DNA from: Deltaproteobacteria bacterium
Lineage (GTDB): Bacteria; Myxococcota; UBA727; VGSZ01
Assembly: GCA_020850995.1 (NCBI GenBank)
Contig: JADZDP010000024.1
Coordinates: 34,338-98,337 of the forward strand
DNA: 64,000 bases
Reading direction: 5' to 3'
Shown here: positions 36,953 through 45,531 of the stretch, piece by piece
How the letters are laid out: every line of letters starts with the position of its first letter
Numbering within the stretch: position 1 is the stretch's first letter
Notes under the pieces: generated by a model
Seen by the model: the letters and a program-made list of their open reading frames with translations, nothing else
What the model was told of the DNA's origin: nothing
Database searches by the model: none
Position numbers and translations under genes: made by a program

Positions 36953-36958
36953 TAGCCT
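36953..36958 (+). promoter_or_regulatory. -10-like box TAGCCT, 6 nt before the lipoprotein start
   Basis: TAGCCT is followed by a 6-nt spacer and the ATG at 36965, with no ribosome-binding sequence. It is a member of the leaderless-promoter set in this window. No convincing -35 is seen. Confidence 0.4.
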
Positions 36959-36964
36959 AGGCGT

Positions 36965-37630
36965 ATGGCTCGTCGCTCCCTGCTCCTCGTACTGTGCGCG
37001 ATCGCTCCTCTGACGGCGTGCGCCACACCAGCGCCCGCGCTGGTGGCCGAGGCGGTACCCGCGCCCACGCTCGACGCGCTGCCGGCACCAGAGACCCCCG
37101 CCGAGGCGCAGATCTTCTTGTCGGCCGCGGTGGCGGCGCTGCGCGCCGGCGACAACGAGCACGCGGCGCTCTTCCTCGACGCCATCTTGGGCTCCGATCA
37201 CCTGACGGATCGTGGGCGCGCCAACCTGTACTGGCTGCTCGTCGACGCGCACCGCGGGCGGCTGGCCGCGCGCCGCGCCACCCAGATCGACGCCGCGCTC
37301 GTCGACGCTCTCGGCGGGTTCCTGGTGGCTGCCGACGTGATCGAGCCCGATCCCGATCTGGCGGCGCGCCAGGTGGAAGCGCGCGCCATCCTCACCGCCA
37401 CGCGCTTGCGCGTCGATCCCGTGCTGGGCCAGAGCCCCGAGGCGCCCATCATCGTCGAGGACTCGCGCGACCCGGCCGGCCTCATCGCCGAGCTGCGCTG
37501 CGGCCCGCGCGCCGAGCGCTACCACGAGCGCGCCGTGTCGAGCGTGGGCGGCCTCGAGTCGCGCGAGCTGGTGTGCGCGGGCGACGGCACGCTGCGCACG
37601 CTCTGGTTCGATCTCTCGTTCGCGCGCTGA
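36965..37630 (+). CDS. Small lipoprotein of unknown function
   Basis: A 221-residue lipoprotein with a signal peptide ending in a clear lipobox (LTAC, cysteine 19). The mature N-terminus is Ala/Pro-rich; the rest is mostly helical with a TPR-like stretch (AQIFLSAAVAALRAGDNEHAALFLDAIL, too short for a confident TPR call). Two further cysteines (ELRCGPR and ELVCAGD) may pair. No domain is recognised. Nothing upstream resembles a Shine-Dalgarno sequence; the TAGCCT box 6 nt upstream suggests leaderless expression. Confidence 0.72.
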   Translation: MARRSLLLVLCAIAPLTACATPAPALVAEAVPAPTLDALPAPETPAEAQIFLSAAVAALRAGDNEHAALFLDAILGSDHLTDRGRANLYWLLVDAHRGRLAARRATQIDAALVDALGGFLVAADVIEPDPDLAARQVEARAILTATRLRVDPVLGQSPEAPIIVEDSRDPAGLIAELRCGPRAERYHERAVSSVGGLESRELVCAGDGTLRTLWFDLSFAR

Positions 37631-37638
37631 CGACGTCG

Positions 37639-38043
37639 TCAGGAGTGCTGCTCGGGCAGCGCCGGCTTGGCGAGCTGCCAGCCCGTGTCCGTGCGCAGCC
37701 AGGTCTCGGTGATGGTGGCGGCGATCACCCGCATGGAGCTGCGCTCGATCATGGTGGTGCGCACCACCACCTCGGCCTTGTCACCGTCGTCGGCCATGAC
37801 GACGCCGACGATCTCGAGGTCTTGCAGCTCGTTGGCGCCGAGCCGCTCGGCCCATACGCGCACGAACTCGGCGCGCATGGCTGGCACCACGGCCACCGCG
37901 GCGTTCTCCAGGCGACCCCAGCGCAGATCGATGTGGTGCTTGGAGAGCGTGAGGTCGAGGTCGTTGCGGCCAAACCCGTGACGCCCGCAGGCGAGCACGA
38001 GCAGGAGCGAGGCTGCCATGACGACGCGCAGCGCAGCGCTCAC
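37639..38043 (-). CDS. Small lipoprotein, SnoaL/NTF2-like in outline
   Basis: A 134-residue protein with a signal peptide ending LLVLACG (lipobox). The mature part reads like a single alpha+beta cone fold: helix (NAAVAVVPAMRAEFVRVWAERL), then long strands (DLEIVGVVMADDGDKAEVVVRTTMI, VIAATITETWLRTDTGWQLAKP), ending with the WxL pattern common in NTF2-like domains. This assignment is tentative. The GTG start at 38043 overlaps the stop of the Gly-Glu protein gene as GTGA, so the two are coupled. Confidence 0.65.
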   Translation of the reverse strand: MSAALRVVMAASLLLVLACGRHGFGRNDLDLTLSKHHIDLRWGRLENAAVAVVPAMRAEFVRVWAERLGANELQDLEIVGVVMADDGDKAEVVVRTTMIERSSMRVIAATITETWLRTDTGWQLAKPALPEQHS

Positions 38044-38975
38044 GCGCGCCTCCGCAGGATCGCCGCCAGCGCGAAGAGGAGCCCGGCGGACACGCCACCC
38101 GAGGTGCATCCGCAGCCGGTGGGGTCGGGGATGGGGTTGGCGGGGTCGGCAGGATCATCGCGCCCCGGGCCGAGGGGCACGCCGCCCGGCTCGCCCTCGC
38201 CTTCGCCGGGAGGCTCGCCCTCGCCTTCGCCAGGCGGCTCGCCTTCGCCCTCGCCTTCACCCTCGCCCTCGCCCTCGCCTTCGCCCTCACCCTCACCCTC
38301 ACCCTCACCCTCGCCTTCGCCCTCACCCTCGCCCTCACCCTCGCCTTCGCCTTCTCCCGGGTTGCTCGGGTCGACGCAGCGACCGGCGATGCACGAGAGG
38401 CCGTCGTTGCAGAACAGCAGCACGTCGTCGCAGTCGCCGCCCACGGCGTTCTTGCAGATGGAGCCGAGGTCGACGTCGTCGACGCAGCTGCCGCCCTGGC
38501 TGGCGCACGAGTAGGTGATCGCTTGGCCCCAGGTGGTGCAGTTCATGCGCAGGTGCTGTCCGATACACGCGGGCAGGCCCAAGATGCACACGCCCCAACC
38601 GGCGCTGCACCCGGTGCGGTAGTCGCAGACCTGGCTGGTGGGATCGTTCGGCTCGCCGCAACCAAAGAAGATCTCGCCGCCAGCGCCGTCGCCGAACGCG
38701 CAGGGCGTGCCCTGCGGGAAGGTGCACCAGGCGCCGTAGCTGTCGAGGATGTCGCAGGAGCCATGCACCGTGAGCTGGTCGTTGATCTCGAGGTTGGCGC
38801 AGGTGAGCGTGCGCCGCTGACCAACATCTGGATCGGACGACGAGCAGTAGACGGCGTTGGCGCCTTCGCAGCGGCCCTCGACGGAGAGCACGCCCCCGTC
38901 GGGCTCGTGGCAGTCGGTCTGCGCGCGCGCGGCGGCGGCGACGAGGAGCAGGGCGACGATGACCAAGCGGGCCAT
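38040..38975 (-). CDS. Cys-rich surface protein with long Gly-Glu tract and MYXO-CTERM-like tail
   Basis: A 311-residue exported protein. The signal peptide (MARLVIVALLLVAAAARA) precedes a Cys-rich domain of about 180 residues with roughly 20 cysteines in short spacings (CRCVDP-type pairs, e.g. CNDGLSCIAGRCVDP). A nearly pure Gly-Glu repeat of about 55 residues follows, and the protein ends GCGCTSGG plus a hydrophobic helix and RRRA. That last module fits the MYXO-CTERM sorting signal, thought to direct surface anchoring in Myxococcota. The acidic Gly-Glu tract probably spans the envelope or cell surface. Confidence 0.82.
   Translation of the reverse strand: MARLVIVALLLVAAAARAQTDCHEPDGGVLSVEGRCEGANAVYCSSSDPDVGQRRTLTCANLEINDQLTVHGSCDILDSYGAWCTFPQGTPCAFGDGAGGEIFFGCGEPNDPTSQVCDYRTGCSAGWGVCILGLPACIGQHLRMNCTTWGQAITYSCASQGGSCVDDVDLGSICKNAVGGDCDDVLLFCNDGLSCIAGRCVDPSNPGEGEGEGEGEGEGEGEGEGEGEGEGEGEGEGEGEGEGEGEPPGEGEGEPPGEGEGEPGGVPLGPGRDDPADPANPIPDPTGCGCTSGGVSAGLLFALAAILRRRA
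38190..38357 (-). repeat. 6-nt imperfect repeat array encoding the Gly-Glu tract
   Basis: Repeated 6-mers of the GGCGAG/GGTGAG/GGCGAA type on the minus strand encode alternating Gly-Glu, broken twice by Pro-Pro. The array keeps frame and is a good candidate for length variation between strains. Confidence 0.85.
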
Positions 38976-38981
38976 GGGCGC

Positions 38982-39010
38982 GGCATCGCTGGCCGTGCGC
39001 GCTTCGTCAA
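38982..39010 (-). promoter_or_regulatory. Candidate promoter of the Gly-Glu protein operon
   Basis: On the minus strand TTGACG (39010-39005) is a strong -35 match. Exactly 17 nt later GATGCC (38987-38982) is a weak -10, and 6 nt after it comes the ATG at 38975. The spacing matches the leaderless pattern seen elsewhere in the window. Confidence 0.35.
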
Positions 39011-39057
39011 AGGGGCGCGTCGCTGTGGGTGCGAGGATCACACCTCCGGCGGAACTG

Positions 39058-39834
39058 TCAGCGCTCGAATTCGAAGGACACCTGACGAAGCCGCTGCTGG
39101 TCGAGCTCGCCGACCACCGACACGACGTTTCCTGCGGTAGCGAAGGTGCGCGCGCGCAGCCCGCCCTGCTCGAGCTCGACGACGACCCCGCCGAGGGAGC
39201 GGCCGAGGCCGCCGTCGGGGTCGGGCACGGCCACCACGCTCAAGCGCTGGCCGAAGCCGCCGGCGTACACGAGCTGTGCGCCGCGGCTGTTGCCCACATC
39301 GACGACGCGGGCGCCGGACAGGCCGTAGCCCAGGGCATCCAAGCGCGGCACCTTGAGGGCACCCACGCGCGCCGCCAGGAACTCCTGCACGCGGCGCGGG
39401 TCGGGGGTGGCGACGTCGACGGGCACGTCGAGCGCGTGGCGCGCCAGGGCGGCCTGGGCCAGCGCCGGCGCGGCGGGGGTCGCGTCGGTGGCGGCGGGCG
39501 CCTGCGCGACCAGCACGGCGGCCAGCGCCGCGGCGATGGTGGCGACCACGAGCACACCCGCCGCGCGGCGCGTGTTGCGCGTGCGGCGCAGGGTGTGCAG
39601 GTCGGAGCGCACACGCTGCTCGAGCTCCGCAGGCAGCTCGACGCTGGTGCCGGCCACGGCCAGGAGCGCCTTCAGGCGCCGCTTGGCCTCGAGCCGCGCG
39701 CGGCACTGGGTGCAAGTCGCCACGTGCCCATGCAAGAGCGCGCTGTCGTCGGCGAGCAGCTCCCCGTCGACGCTCAGGTCGAGCATGGGCTCGACGTCGG
39801 CACAGAGCACGGCTTTCTTCGACACGGCGCCCAC
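39058..39834 (-). CDS. Zinc-finger anti-sigma factor
   Basis: A 258-residue protein. Its N-terminus carries a ZAS/zf-HC2 motif (HVATCTQCRARL, the HxxxCxxC zinc site), which in this family binds and holds the cognate ECF sigma. One membrane helix (about 90-112, AAGVLVVATIAAALAAVLVAQ) separates it from a periplasmic domain of about 145 residues (YGLSGARVVDVGNSRGAQLVYA) resembling the sensing domains of RsiW/ChrR-like anti-sigmas. The GTG at 39834 is preferred over ATG 39864 because GGGGAGA lies 6 nt upstream. It follows the sigma gene by 99 bp on the same strand. Confidence 0.85.
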   Translation of the reverse strand: MGAVSKKAVLCADVEPMLDLSVDGELLADDSALLHGHVATCTQCRARLEAKRRLKALLAVAGTSVELPAELEQRVRSDLHTLRRTRNTRRAAGVLVVATIAAALAAVLVAQAPAATDATPAAPALAQAALARHALDVPVDVATPDPRRVQEFLAARVGALKVPRLDALGYGLSGARVVDVGNSRGAQLVYAGGFGQRLSVVAVPDPDGGLGRSLGGVVVELEQGGLRARTFATAGNVVSVVGELDQQRLRQVSFEFER

Positions 39835-39933
39835 GAGTCTCTCCCCGCCCGGGCGCCGGCACAAGCCGGCGGCCGACCGAACACCCTGGAAACAGGGGTG
39901 TGGGCAGAGCGATTCCCGGGGGGGGATGAGCCC

Positions 39934-40587
39934 TCAGCTGCGGGCGCGGCGCTTGCGGTAGTCGGCCAACGACAGGGGCCCATGCTCGCCACCGTCGATG
40001 GTGGGGTGGAGCACGCCCACGTCGACGGCGTAGGCGAACAGCTGCTCCTGCAGGATGCGCCGGCCGCGGAACAAGCGCGACATCACGGTGCCCACGGGGA
40101 TCTCGCACAGATCGGCGATCTCTTTGTACGAGAAGCCCTCGACGTCGGAGAGCATGACCACGGTGCGGAAGTCCTCGGGCACGGCGTCGAGGGCCTTGAG
40201 CACCTCGTCGCCGAGGGTGCGGTCCACCAGCTCACCCTCGGGGTCGAGGAAGGCGCGCTTGGATGGCAGGTGCACGAGGTTGTGCTCGGCCGCCTGGCGC
40301 TCGGGGCCCTCGAGGATCTCGCGCTCCTTCACGCGGCGGCGGTACTTGTTGATGAAGGCGTTGGTCTGGATGCGAAAGAGCCAGGCCTTGCAGTTGGTGC
40401 CCTCCTGGAACTGGTCCCACGCCTTGTAGGCCTTGAGCATGGTCTCTTGTACCAGGTCGGCGGCGTCGTCGGGGCTGCGCACGAGGCGCATGGCGGCGCC
40501 GTAGAGCGCGCGCATGTGCGGCATCGCTTCGCGCTCGAAGGCGCGATCTTTGGCCGAGGCGCGGGAGAAGATGGAGGAGAGCGGCAT
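39934..40587 (-). CDS. ECF-type RNA polymerase sigma factor
   Basis: A 217-residue ECF sigma factor. Region 2 has ALYGAAMRLVRSPDDAADLV and QETMLKAYKAWDQFQEGTNC, then KAWLFRIQTNAFINKYRRR. Region 4 has ALDAVPEDFRTVVMLSDVEG and the HTH FSYKEIADLCEIPVGTVMSR plus LFRGRR. It belongs to the RpoE-like group regulated by ZAS anti-sigmas, fitting its neighbour. The ATG at 40587 has GAGG 6 nt upstream; codons further upstream are non-homologous. Confidence 0.94.
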   Translation of the reverse strand: MPLSSIFSRASAKDRAFEREAMPHMRALYGAAMRLVRSPDDAADLVQETMLKAYKAWDQFQEGTNCKAWLFRIQTNAFINKYRRRVKEREILEGPERQAAEHNLVHLPSKRAFLDPEGELVDRTLGDEVLKALDAVPEDFRTVVMLSDVEGFSYKEIADLCEIPVGTVMSRLFRGRRILQEQLFAYAVDVGVLHPTIDGGEHGPLSLADYRKRRARS

Positions 40588-40888
40588 CGTCGACCTCGCG
40601 GAACGGACACCCGGCTCGGGCATCGGGTTCACGTGGTCGTGTAAATCACGCTCCGTGCCACCGGCCGTCCCAAAGCGAGACGGCGTTCGTACGCGGGAAT
40701 GAACGGAGCGGTGTGTCTCCGCGGACACAGGAGCGCGTGTCTGGGAATACGCGGGGAATGGTAAAGGCGTCGGCGCCAGCGCCTGCCTCGTCGAGCGCGG
40801 CGCCTGCTGCGATCCGCCTGCGCCTACAGCGGAGGTGTAGCCGGTCGCGCGCTGTCGGCCCTCATCGCTGGCAATCGACCATTCGACA
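40588..40888. other. 301-bp gene-free spacer upstream of the ECF sigma gene
   Basis: No plausible gene is seen. It holds the sigma-gene promoter region on the minus strand, an inverted repeat TGTGTC/GACACA (40712-40717 and 40724-40729), and three GGGAAT/GGGGAAT direct repeats near 40695, 40743 and 40754. The inverted repeat is a reasonable operator. I could not identify a confident ECF-type -35/-10 pair facing the sigma gene. Confidence 0.5.
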
Positions 40889-41815
40889 TCACAGCGCGCG
40901 CACGAAGGCCAAGCGCTGCGATGGCTCGAAGCCCTCGCGATAGAAGAACTGCAGGAGCCCGAAGTCGTCGCGCGACACCGCGGTCTCGAGGCGCTCCACG
41001 CGCAGCGCGTGGAGGTTCATGGCGAGCTGCAGCAAGAGGGCGCGCGCCACGCCACGACGCGAAAACTCGCTCTCGACACCGATGGTGTCGATGACCGCAG
41101 CCGGCTCGGTGCGGCCCGCGTCGCCAAAGTCGACGCGCGCGGCGATGAAGCCCACCACCTGCCCCTGGTGCAGCGCCGCCAGCGACGCGGCGATGCTCGA
41201 CTCCTGCAACGCGTCGGTGATGCGCCGACGGATGAACGCGGTGCGGTCGCGGCCCGTGAGGCGGCGATCGAGGCGCGCGAGGTCGGCGACGTGGGCCTCG
41301 GTCAAGGTCGCGGTCTCGAGGGCGAAGCGCTCGCCCGCCTCTTCCACCTGCTGCTCCCGTTGCACGTCGGGATAGACGATGGGGAACTCGAGGATCTGGC
41401 TCTTGGCGAGCTGAAAGCCGCTCCTGTGCAAGAAGCGCAGCATGTCGTGATTGGTCCATAGCGCCGTGGTGGTGAGCTCGATGGCGCCGCGCTGCTTGGC
41501 CTCGGCCGCGAGCGCGCCGAGGAGCGCCGTGCCCATGCCCTTGCCTTGAGCGCTTTTGGACACGCCCATCATCTCGAAGTCCATGGCGCGGGTCCGTCGG
41601 CCGAACTCGCCCTCTACCTCGTGGCCAACGATGAAGCCGGCCAGGCCACCGGGCCCGTCGATGGCGAGCTGCGCATGCCGCTCGGGCGCGGCCAGGGCGC
41701 GCGCCACGCGTCGCTCCCAGTAGGGGCGTCGGGCGCGGCCGATCAGCTCAGCGTCGATGCTCACGACGGTCTCGAGGTCGGACTTCTTCAGCGGACGCAG
41801 GGTGAACGACGCCAT
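40889..41815 (-). CDS. Tandem GNAT-domain N-acetyltransferase
   Basis: A 308-residue protein made of two GNAT folds. The first (about 4-150) has the acetyl-CoA P-loop region MGVSKSAQGKGMGTALLGAL. The second (about 165-305) has IDTIGVESEFSRRGVARALL. Both loops fit the R/Q-x-x-G-x-A/G pattern. The first domain opens LRPLKKSDLETVVSIDAE, as in amino-acid and protein N-acetyltransferases. The acceptor substrate is unknown. The ATG at 41815 is supported by GGAGG just upstream; the 5' extension is low-complexity. Confidence 0.88.
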   Translation of the reverse strand: MASFTLRPLKKSDLETVVSIDAELIGRARRPYWERRVARALAAPERHAQLAIDGPGGLAGFIVGHEVEGEFGRRTRAMDFEMMGVSKSAQGKGMGTALLGALAAEAKQRGAIELTTTALWTNHDMLRFLHRSGFQLAKSQILEFPIVYPDVQREQQVEEAGERFALETATLTEAHVADLARLDRRLTGRDRTAFIRRRITDALQESSIAASLAALHQGQVVGFIAARVDFGDAGRTEPAAVIDTIGVESEFSRRGVARALLLQLAMNLHALRVERLETAVSRDDFGLLQFFYREGFEPSQRLAFVRAL

Positions 41816-42139
41816 GGGGACCTCCGTCGACCGGCGCCGAGCACGACGCGCGATCACACAGGCGATAACGCAGAATGCCGGTGCCCGTCGATTGCCAGCG
41901 TGGGCGACGCGGTGACGACGCCTGGGTTGCGCCCTCCCCCTGGCGCGCCCACCGCCCTCCCGCACGCTCGCGCGCCCGCGGGTCACGAGCGCGGTGCGCA
42001 CCGGGCTGGCGTCGCGTTCGGTGCAGGGTCCAGCAGACACGCGACGCAGCAATTGTGGCTATCGCGAGGAACGAACCAACGAATGGTGGAAGCGCTGTAA
42101 GGTCGCTGCACGATCCCCCCACCTCCCCCAGAGGCACCC
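41816..42139. other. 324-bp divergent spacer between the GNAT and GST genes
   Basis: No credible gene is present; open frames here are extensions of the flanking genes. The left end holds the GNAT ribosome site (GGAGG on the minus strand). Near the right end TAAGGT (42098-42103) could be a -10 for the GST gene, with a leader of about 36 nt, but no good -35 is found. Confidence 0.5.
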
Positions 42140-42772
42140 ATGAGCCGCCCTACCCTCGTCATCGGCGACAAGAACAAGAGCTCCTGGTCGCTGCGTCCTT
42201 GGCTGGCGCTCAAGCTCGCCGGCGTCGACTTCGAAGAGAAGCTCATCTTTCTCGACAAGAAGGACACCAAGGCCAACATCAAGGCCGCGGCGCCGGGCGC
42301 GGCCGGCAAGGTGCCCATCTACCTCGATGGCGAGGTAGTGGTCTGGGAGTCGCTCGCCATCTGCGAGACCGTCGCCGAGACGCATCCCGAGCTGTGGCCC
42401 GCGCAGCGCGCAGCGCGCGCACACGCGCGCGCCATCGCGCACGAGATGCACGCGGGCTTCTTGTCGTTGCGCAAGTGCTGTCCCTTCGATCTCAAGAAGA
42501 ACCTCGAAGGCCTCACCATCAACCCCGAGGCTGGCGCCGACGTCTATCGCGTGACGCGCATCTGGCGCGAGGCGCGCGAGCGCTTCGGCGCTGGCGGCCC
42601 CTACCTGTTCGGCGCCAGGCCCAGCATCGCCGACTGCATGTACGCGCCCGTGTGCGCGCGCATCACGACCTACGGCATCCCGGTCGACGACGCCGCGCGC
42701 GCCTATCTCGACGCCATCTGGGCGCTGCCGGCCATGCAGGAGTGGAAGGCGGCGGCGCTCGCCGAGCCGTGA
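42140..42772 (+). CDS. Glutathione S-transferase family protein
   Basis: A 210-residue two-domain GST. The thioredoxin-like N-domain opens LVIGDKNKSSWSLRPWLAL (the Ser-containing catalytic region) and has GKVPIYLDGEVVVWESLAI (cis-Pro and the Glu-Ser gamma-glutamyl contact). The helical C-domain has GPYLFGARPSIADCMYAPV, the N-capping Asp motif. Homologues with the K-N-x-S-S-W-S start are typical bacterial GSTs. The stop overlaps the next gene as GTGA (42769-42772), so the GST is coupled to a putative metalloprotease. Confidence 0.9.
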   Translation: MSRPTLVIGDKNKSSWSLRPWLALKLAGVDFEEKLIFLDKKDTKANIKAAAPGAAGKVPIYLDGEVVVWESLAICETVAETHPELWPAQRAARAHARAIAHEMHAGFLSLRKCCPFDLKKNLEGLTINPEAGADVYRVTRIWREARERFGAGGPYLFGARPSIADCMYAPVCARITTYGIPVDDAARAYLDAIWALPAMQEWKAAALAEP

Positions 42773-43575
42773 GCAACAAGAGCGCGCTCGCCGATCGCTA
42801 TGAGACCGCCGACGGCTCGCGCCCCGACGCCCGCGCCCTCGACGAGGCCAGCGCGCGCAAGCACCCGCTGGTGGCCTTCACCGTGCTCGCCGGCGGCGAC
42901 GCCTTCGAGGGCGGGAGCGCGCCCAAGGACGGGCCCGCGCGCGCCGCGGCGCTCGTGCAGGCGCGCGTGCGCGTGGAGCGCCACCGCGCGCCCAAGGAGC
43001 TGGCCGCGCGCGTGCTCGAGCGCATGACGCGCCAACTGGCCGGCAACCCCGCGCTGGTGGCGCGTCTCGAGCACGCGCCGCCGCTGGAGGTCGACGTGGT
43101 GCCCGAGGGCGGCTCCTTCGTGGCGCTCGGCTTCCCCGCCGCCGTGCTCGAGGGCGCCGCCGGGCTCTTCTGGGGCGACAAGCGCTGGCCGGCGGCGCGC
43201 ATCGCGCTGCGCCGTGAGCACATCGACACGACCCCCATGCTGGTGGAGCACGAGGTGGCACACGCCGTGTTCGCGCTCGCCCTCACGGGCGCGGAGCAAG
43301 AGCTCGCCTACGCGCACCTGCGCCCCGTGTTCGGCGCGCGCGCCGCCATGGACGAGGCCTTTGCCATCTACTCCGAGCGCGAGCTGTGCGGCTCTTGGGA
43401 GGAGCTCGAGCACCACGCGCCCGGCGTGTATGGCTTCACGCGTCGCCAATGGAGCGACAACCACGTGTTCACGCGCTTCGTGCGCAAGCTGTGGTTCCCG
43501 TTCAAGCCGCTGGCCGGCCCCCGCCCCGCCGTCGAGGGCCACCGCCGCTGGAACAAGTTCAGCGGCGCGCGTTGA
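42769..43575 (+). CDS. Putative zincin-type metalloprotease, coupled to the GST gene
   Basis: A 268-residue soluble protein from a family I do not recognise. Residues about 160-168 carry VEHEVAHAVF, an HExxH zinc site, and about 40 residues later MDEAFAIYSERE could supply the third glutamate ligand. The N-terminal two thirds are Ala/Arg-rich with a strand segment (PLEVDVVPEGGSFVALGFPA) typical of zincin sheets. No signal peptide is seen, so it is likely cytoplasmic. The start is a GTG at 42769 set by the 4-bp overlap with the GST. Protease activity is inferred from the motif alone. Confidence 0.7.
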   Translation: MSNKSALADRYETADGSRPDARALDEASARKHPLVAFTVLAGGDAFEGGSAPKDGPARAAALVQARVRVERHRAPKELAARVLERMTRQLAGNPALVARLEHAPPLEVDVVPEGGSFVALGFPAAVLEGAAGLFWGDKRWPAARIALRREHIDTTPMLVEHEVAHAVFALALTGAEQELAYAHLRPVFGARAAMDEAFAIYSERELCGSWEELEHHAPGVYGFTRRQWSDNHVFTRFVRKLWFPFKPLAGPRPAVEGHRRWNKFSGAR

Positions 43576-43594
43576 CCATCGCGACCCGCGCCGA

Positions 43595-44802
<1,208 letters not shown>

Positions 44803-44803
<1 letters not shown>

Positions 44804-45531
44804 CAGGGCGCTCCCGGCGCCGGCGTCACCGCCGTGCGCTCGGCGCGCGTGTCGTGCACCACGCGGCCGTCCTTGAGCTGCACCGTGCGATCGCAGCGGC
44901 GCGCCACGTCGGGCTCGTGGGTCACCACGATCACGGTGCGACCGTGCTCGCGGTTGAGCGTCACGAGCAGCGCCAAGATCTCCTCCGAGGTCTTGCTGTC
45001 GAGGTTGCCCGTGGGCTCGTCGGCGAACAGGAGCGCGGGGTCGTTGACCAGCGCGCGCGCGATGGCCACGCGCTGGCGTTGTCCGCCCGAGAGCTCCGGC
45101 GGCTTGTGCAACATGCGATCGCCCAAGCCCACCTTCTCGAGCACCTCGCGCGCGCGCCGCTTGCGCTCGGCGGGCGAGAGCGGATCGGTGCGCCGATAGA
45201 CCAGCGGCAACACCACGTTGTCGAGCGCGCTCTGCCGCGGCAGCAAGTGGAAGCTCTGGAACACGAAGCCGATGTGGCGGTTTCTCACCTCGGCCAACTG
45301 CTCGTCGTCGAGCTGGTCCACCGGGAGACCCGCCAAGCGATAGCTGCCCGAGCTGGGTGTATCGAGGCAGCCGAGCAGGTTCATCAAGGTCGACTTGCCC
45401 GAGCCGCTGGTGCCCACGATGGCGATGAGCTCGCCCTTGTCGATGGTGAGGTCGACGCCGTCGAGGGCGCGCACCACCTCGGTGCCCATGCGGTAGGTCT
45501 TGGTCAGGGCCTGCGCCTGCACCAGCGTCAT
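44803..45531 (-). CDS. ABC transporter ATPase (MacB/LolD type)
   Basis: A 242-residue ATPase. Walker A is GTSGSGKST, the Q-loop lies in GFVFQSFHLLP, the signature is LSGGQRQRVAIARAL, Walker B is ALLFADEPTGNLD and the H-loop sits in VVTHEPDVA. This pattern belongs to the MacB/LolD group. The ATG at 45531 overlaps the stop of the membrane-fusion gene as ATGA, and its own stop overlaps the permease start, so the three exporter genes form one tightly coupled cassette. Confidence 0.95.

Noticed and set aside
38190..38357. CRISPR-like regular repeats
   Set aside because: The unit is 6 nt with no spacers and stays in frame as Gly-Glu codons.
37994..38514. A plus-strand open frame with Pro-Ser repeats
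   Set aside because: The repeats are the complement of the Gly-Glu array in the minus-strand gene, which has a signal peptide and sorting tail.
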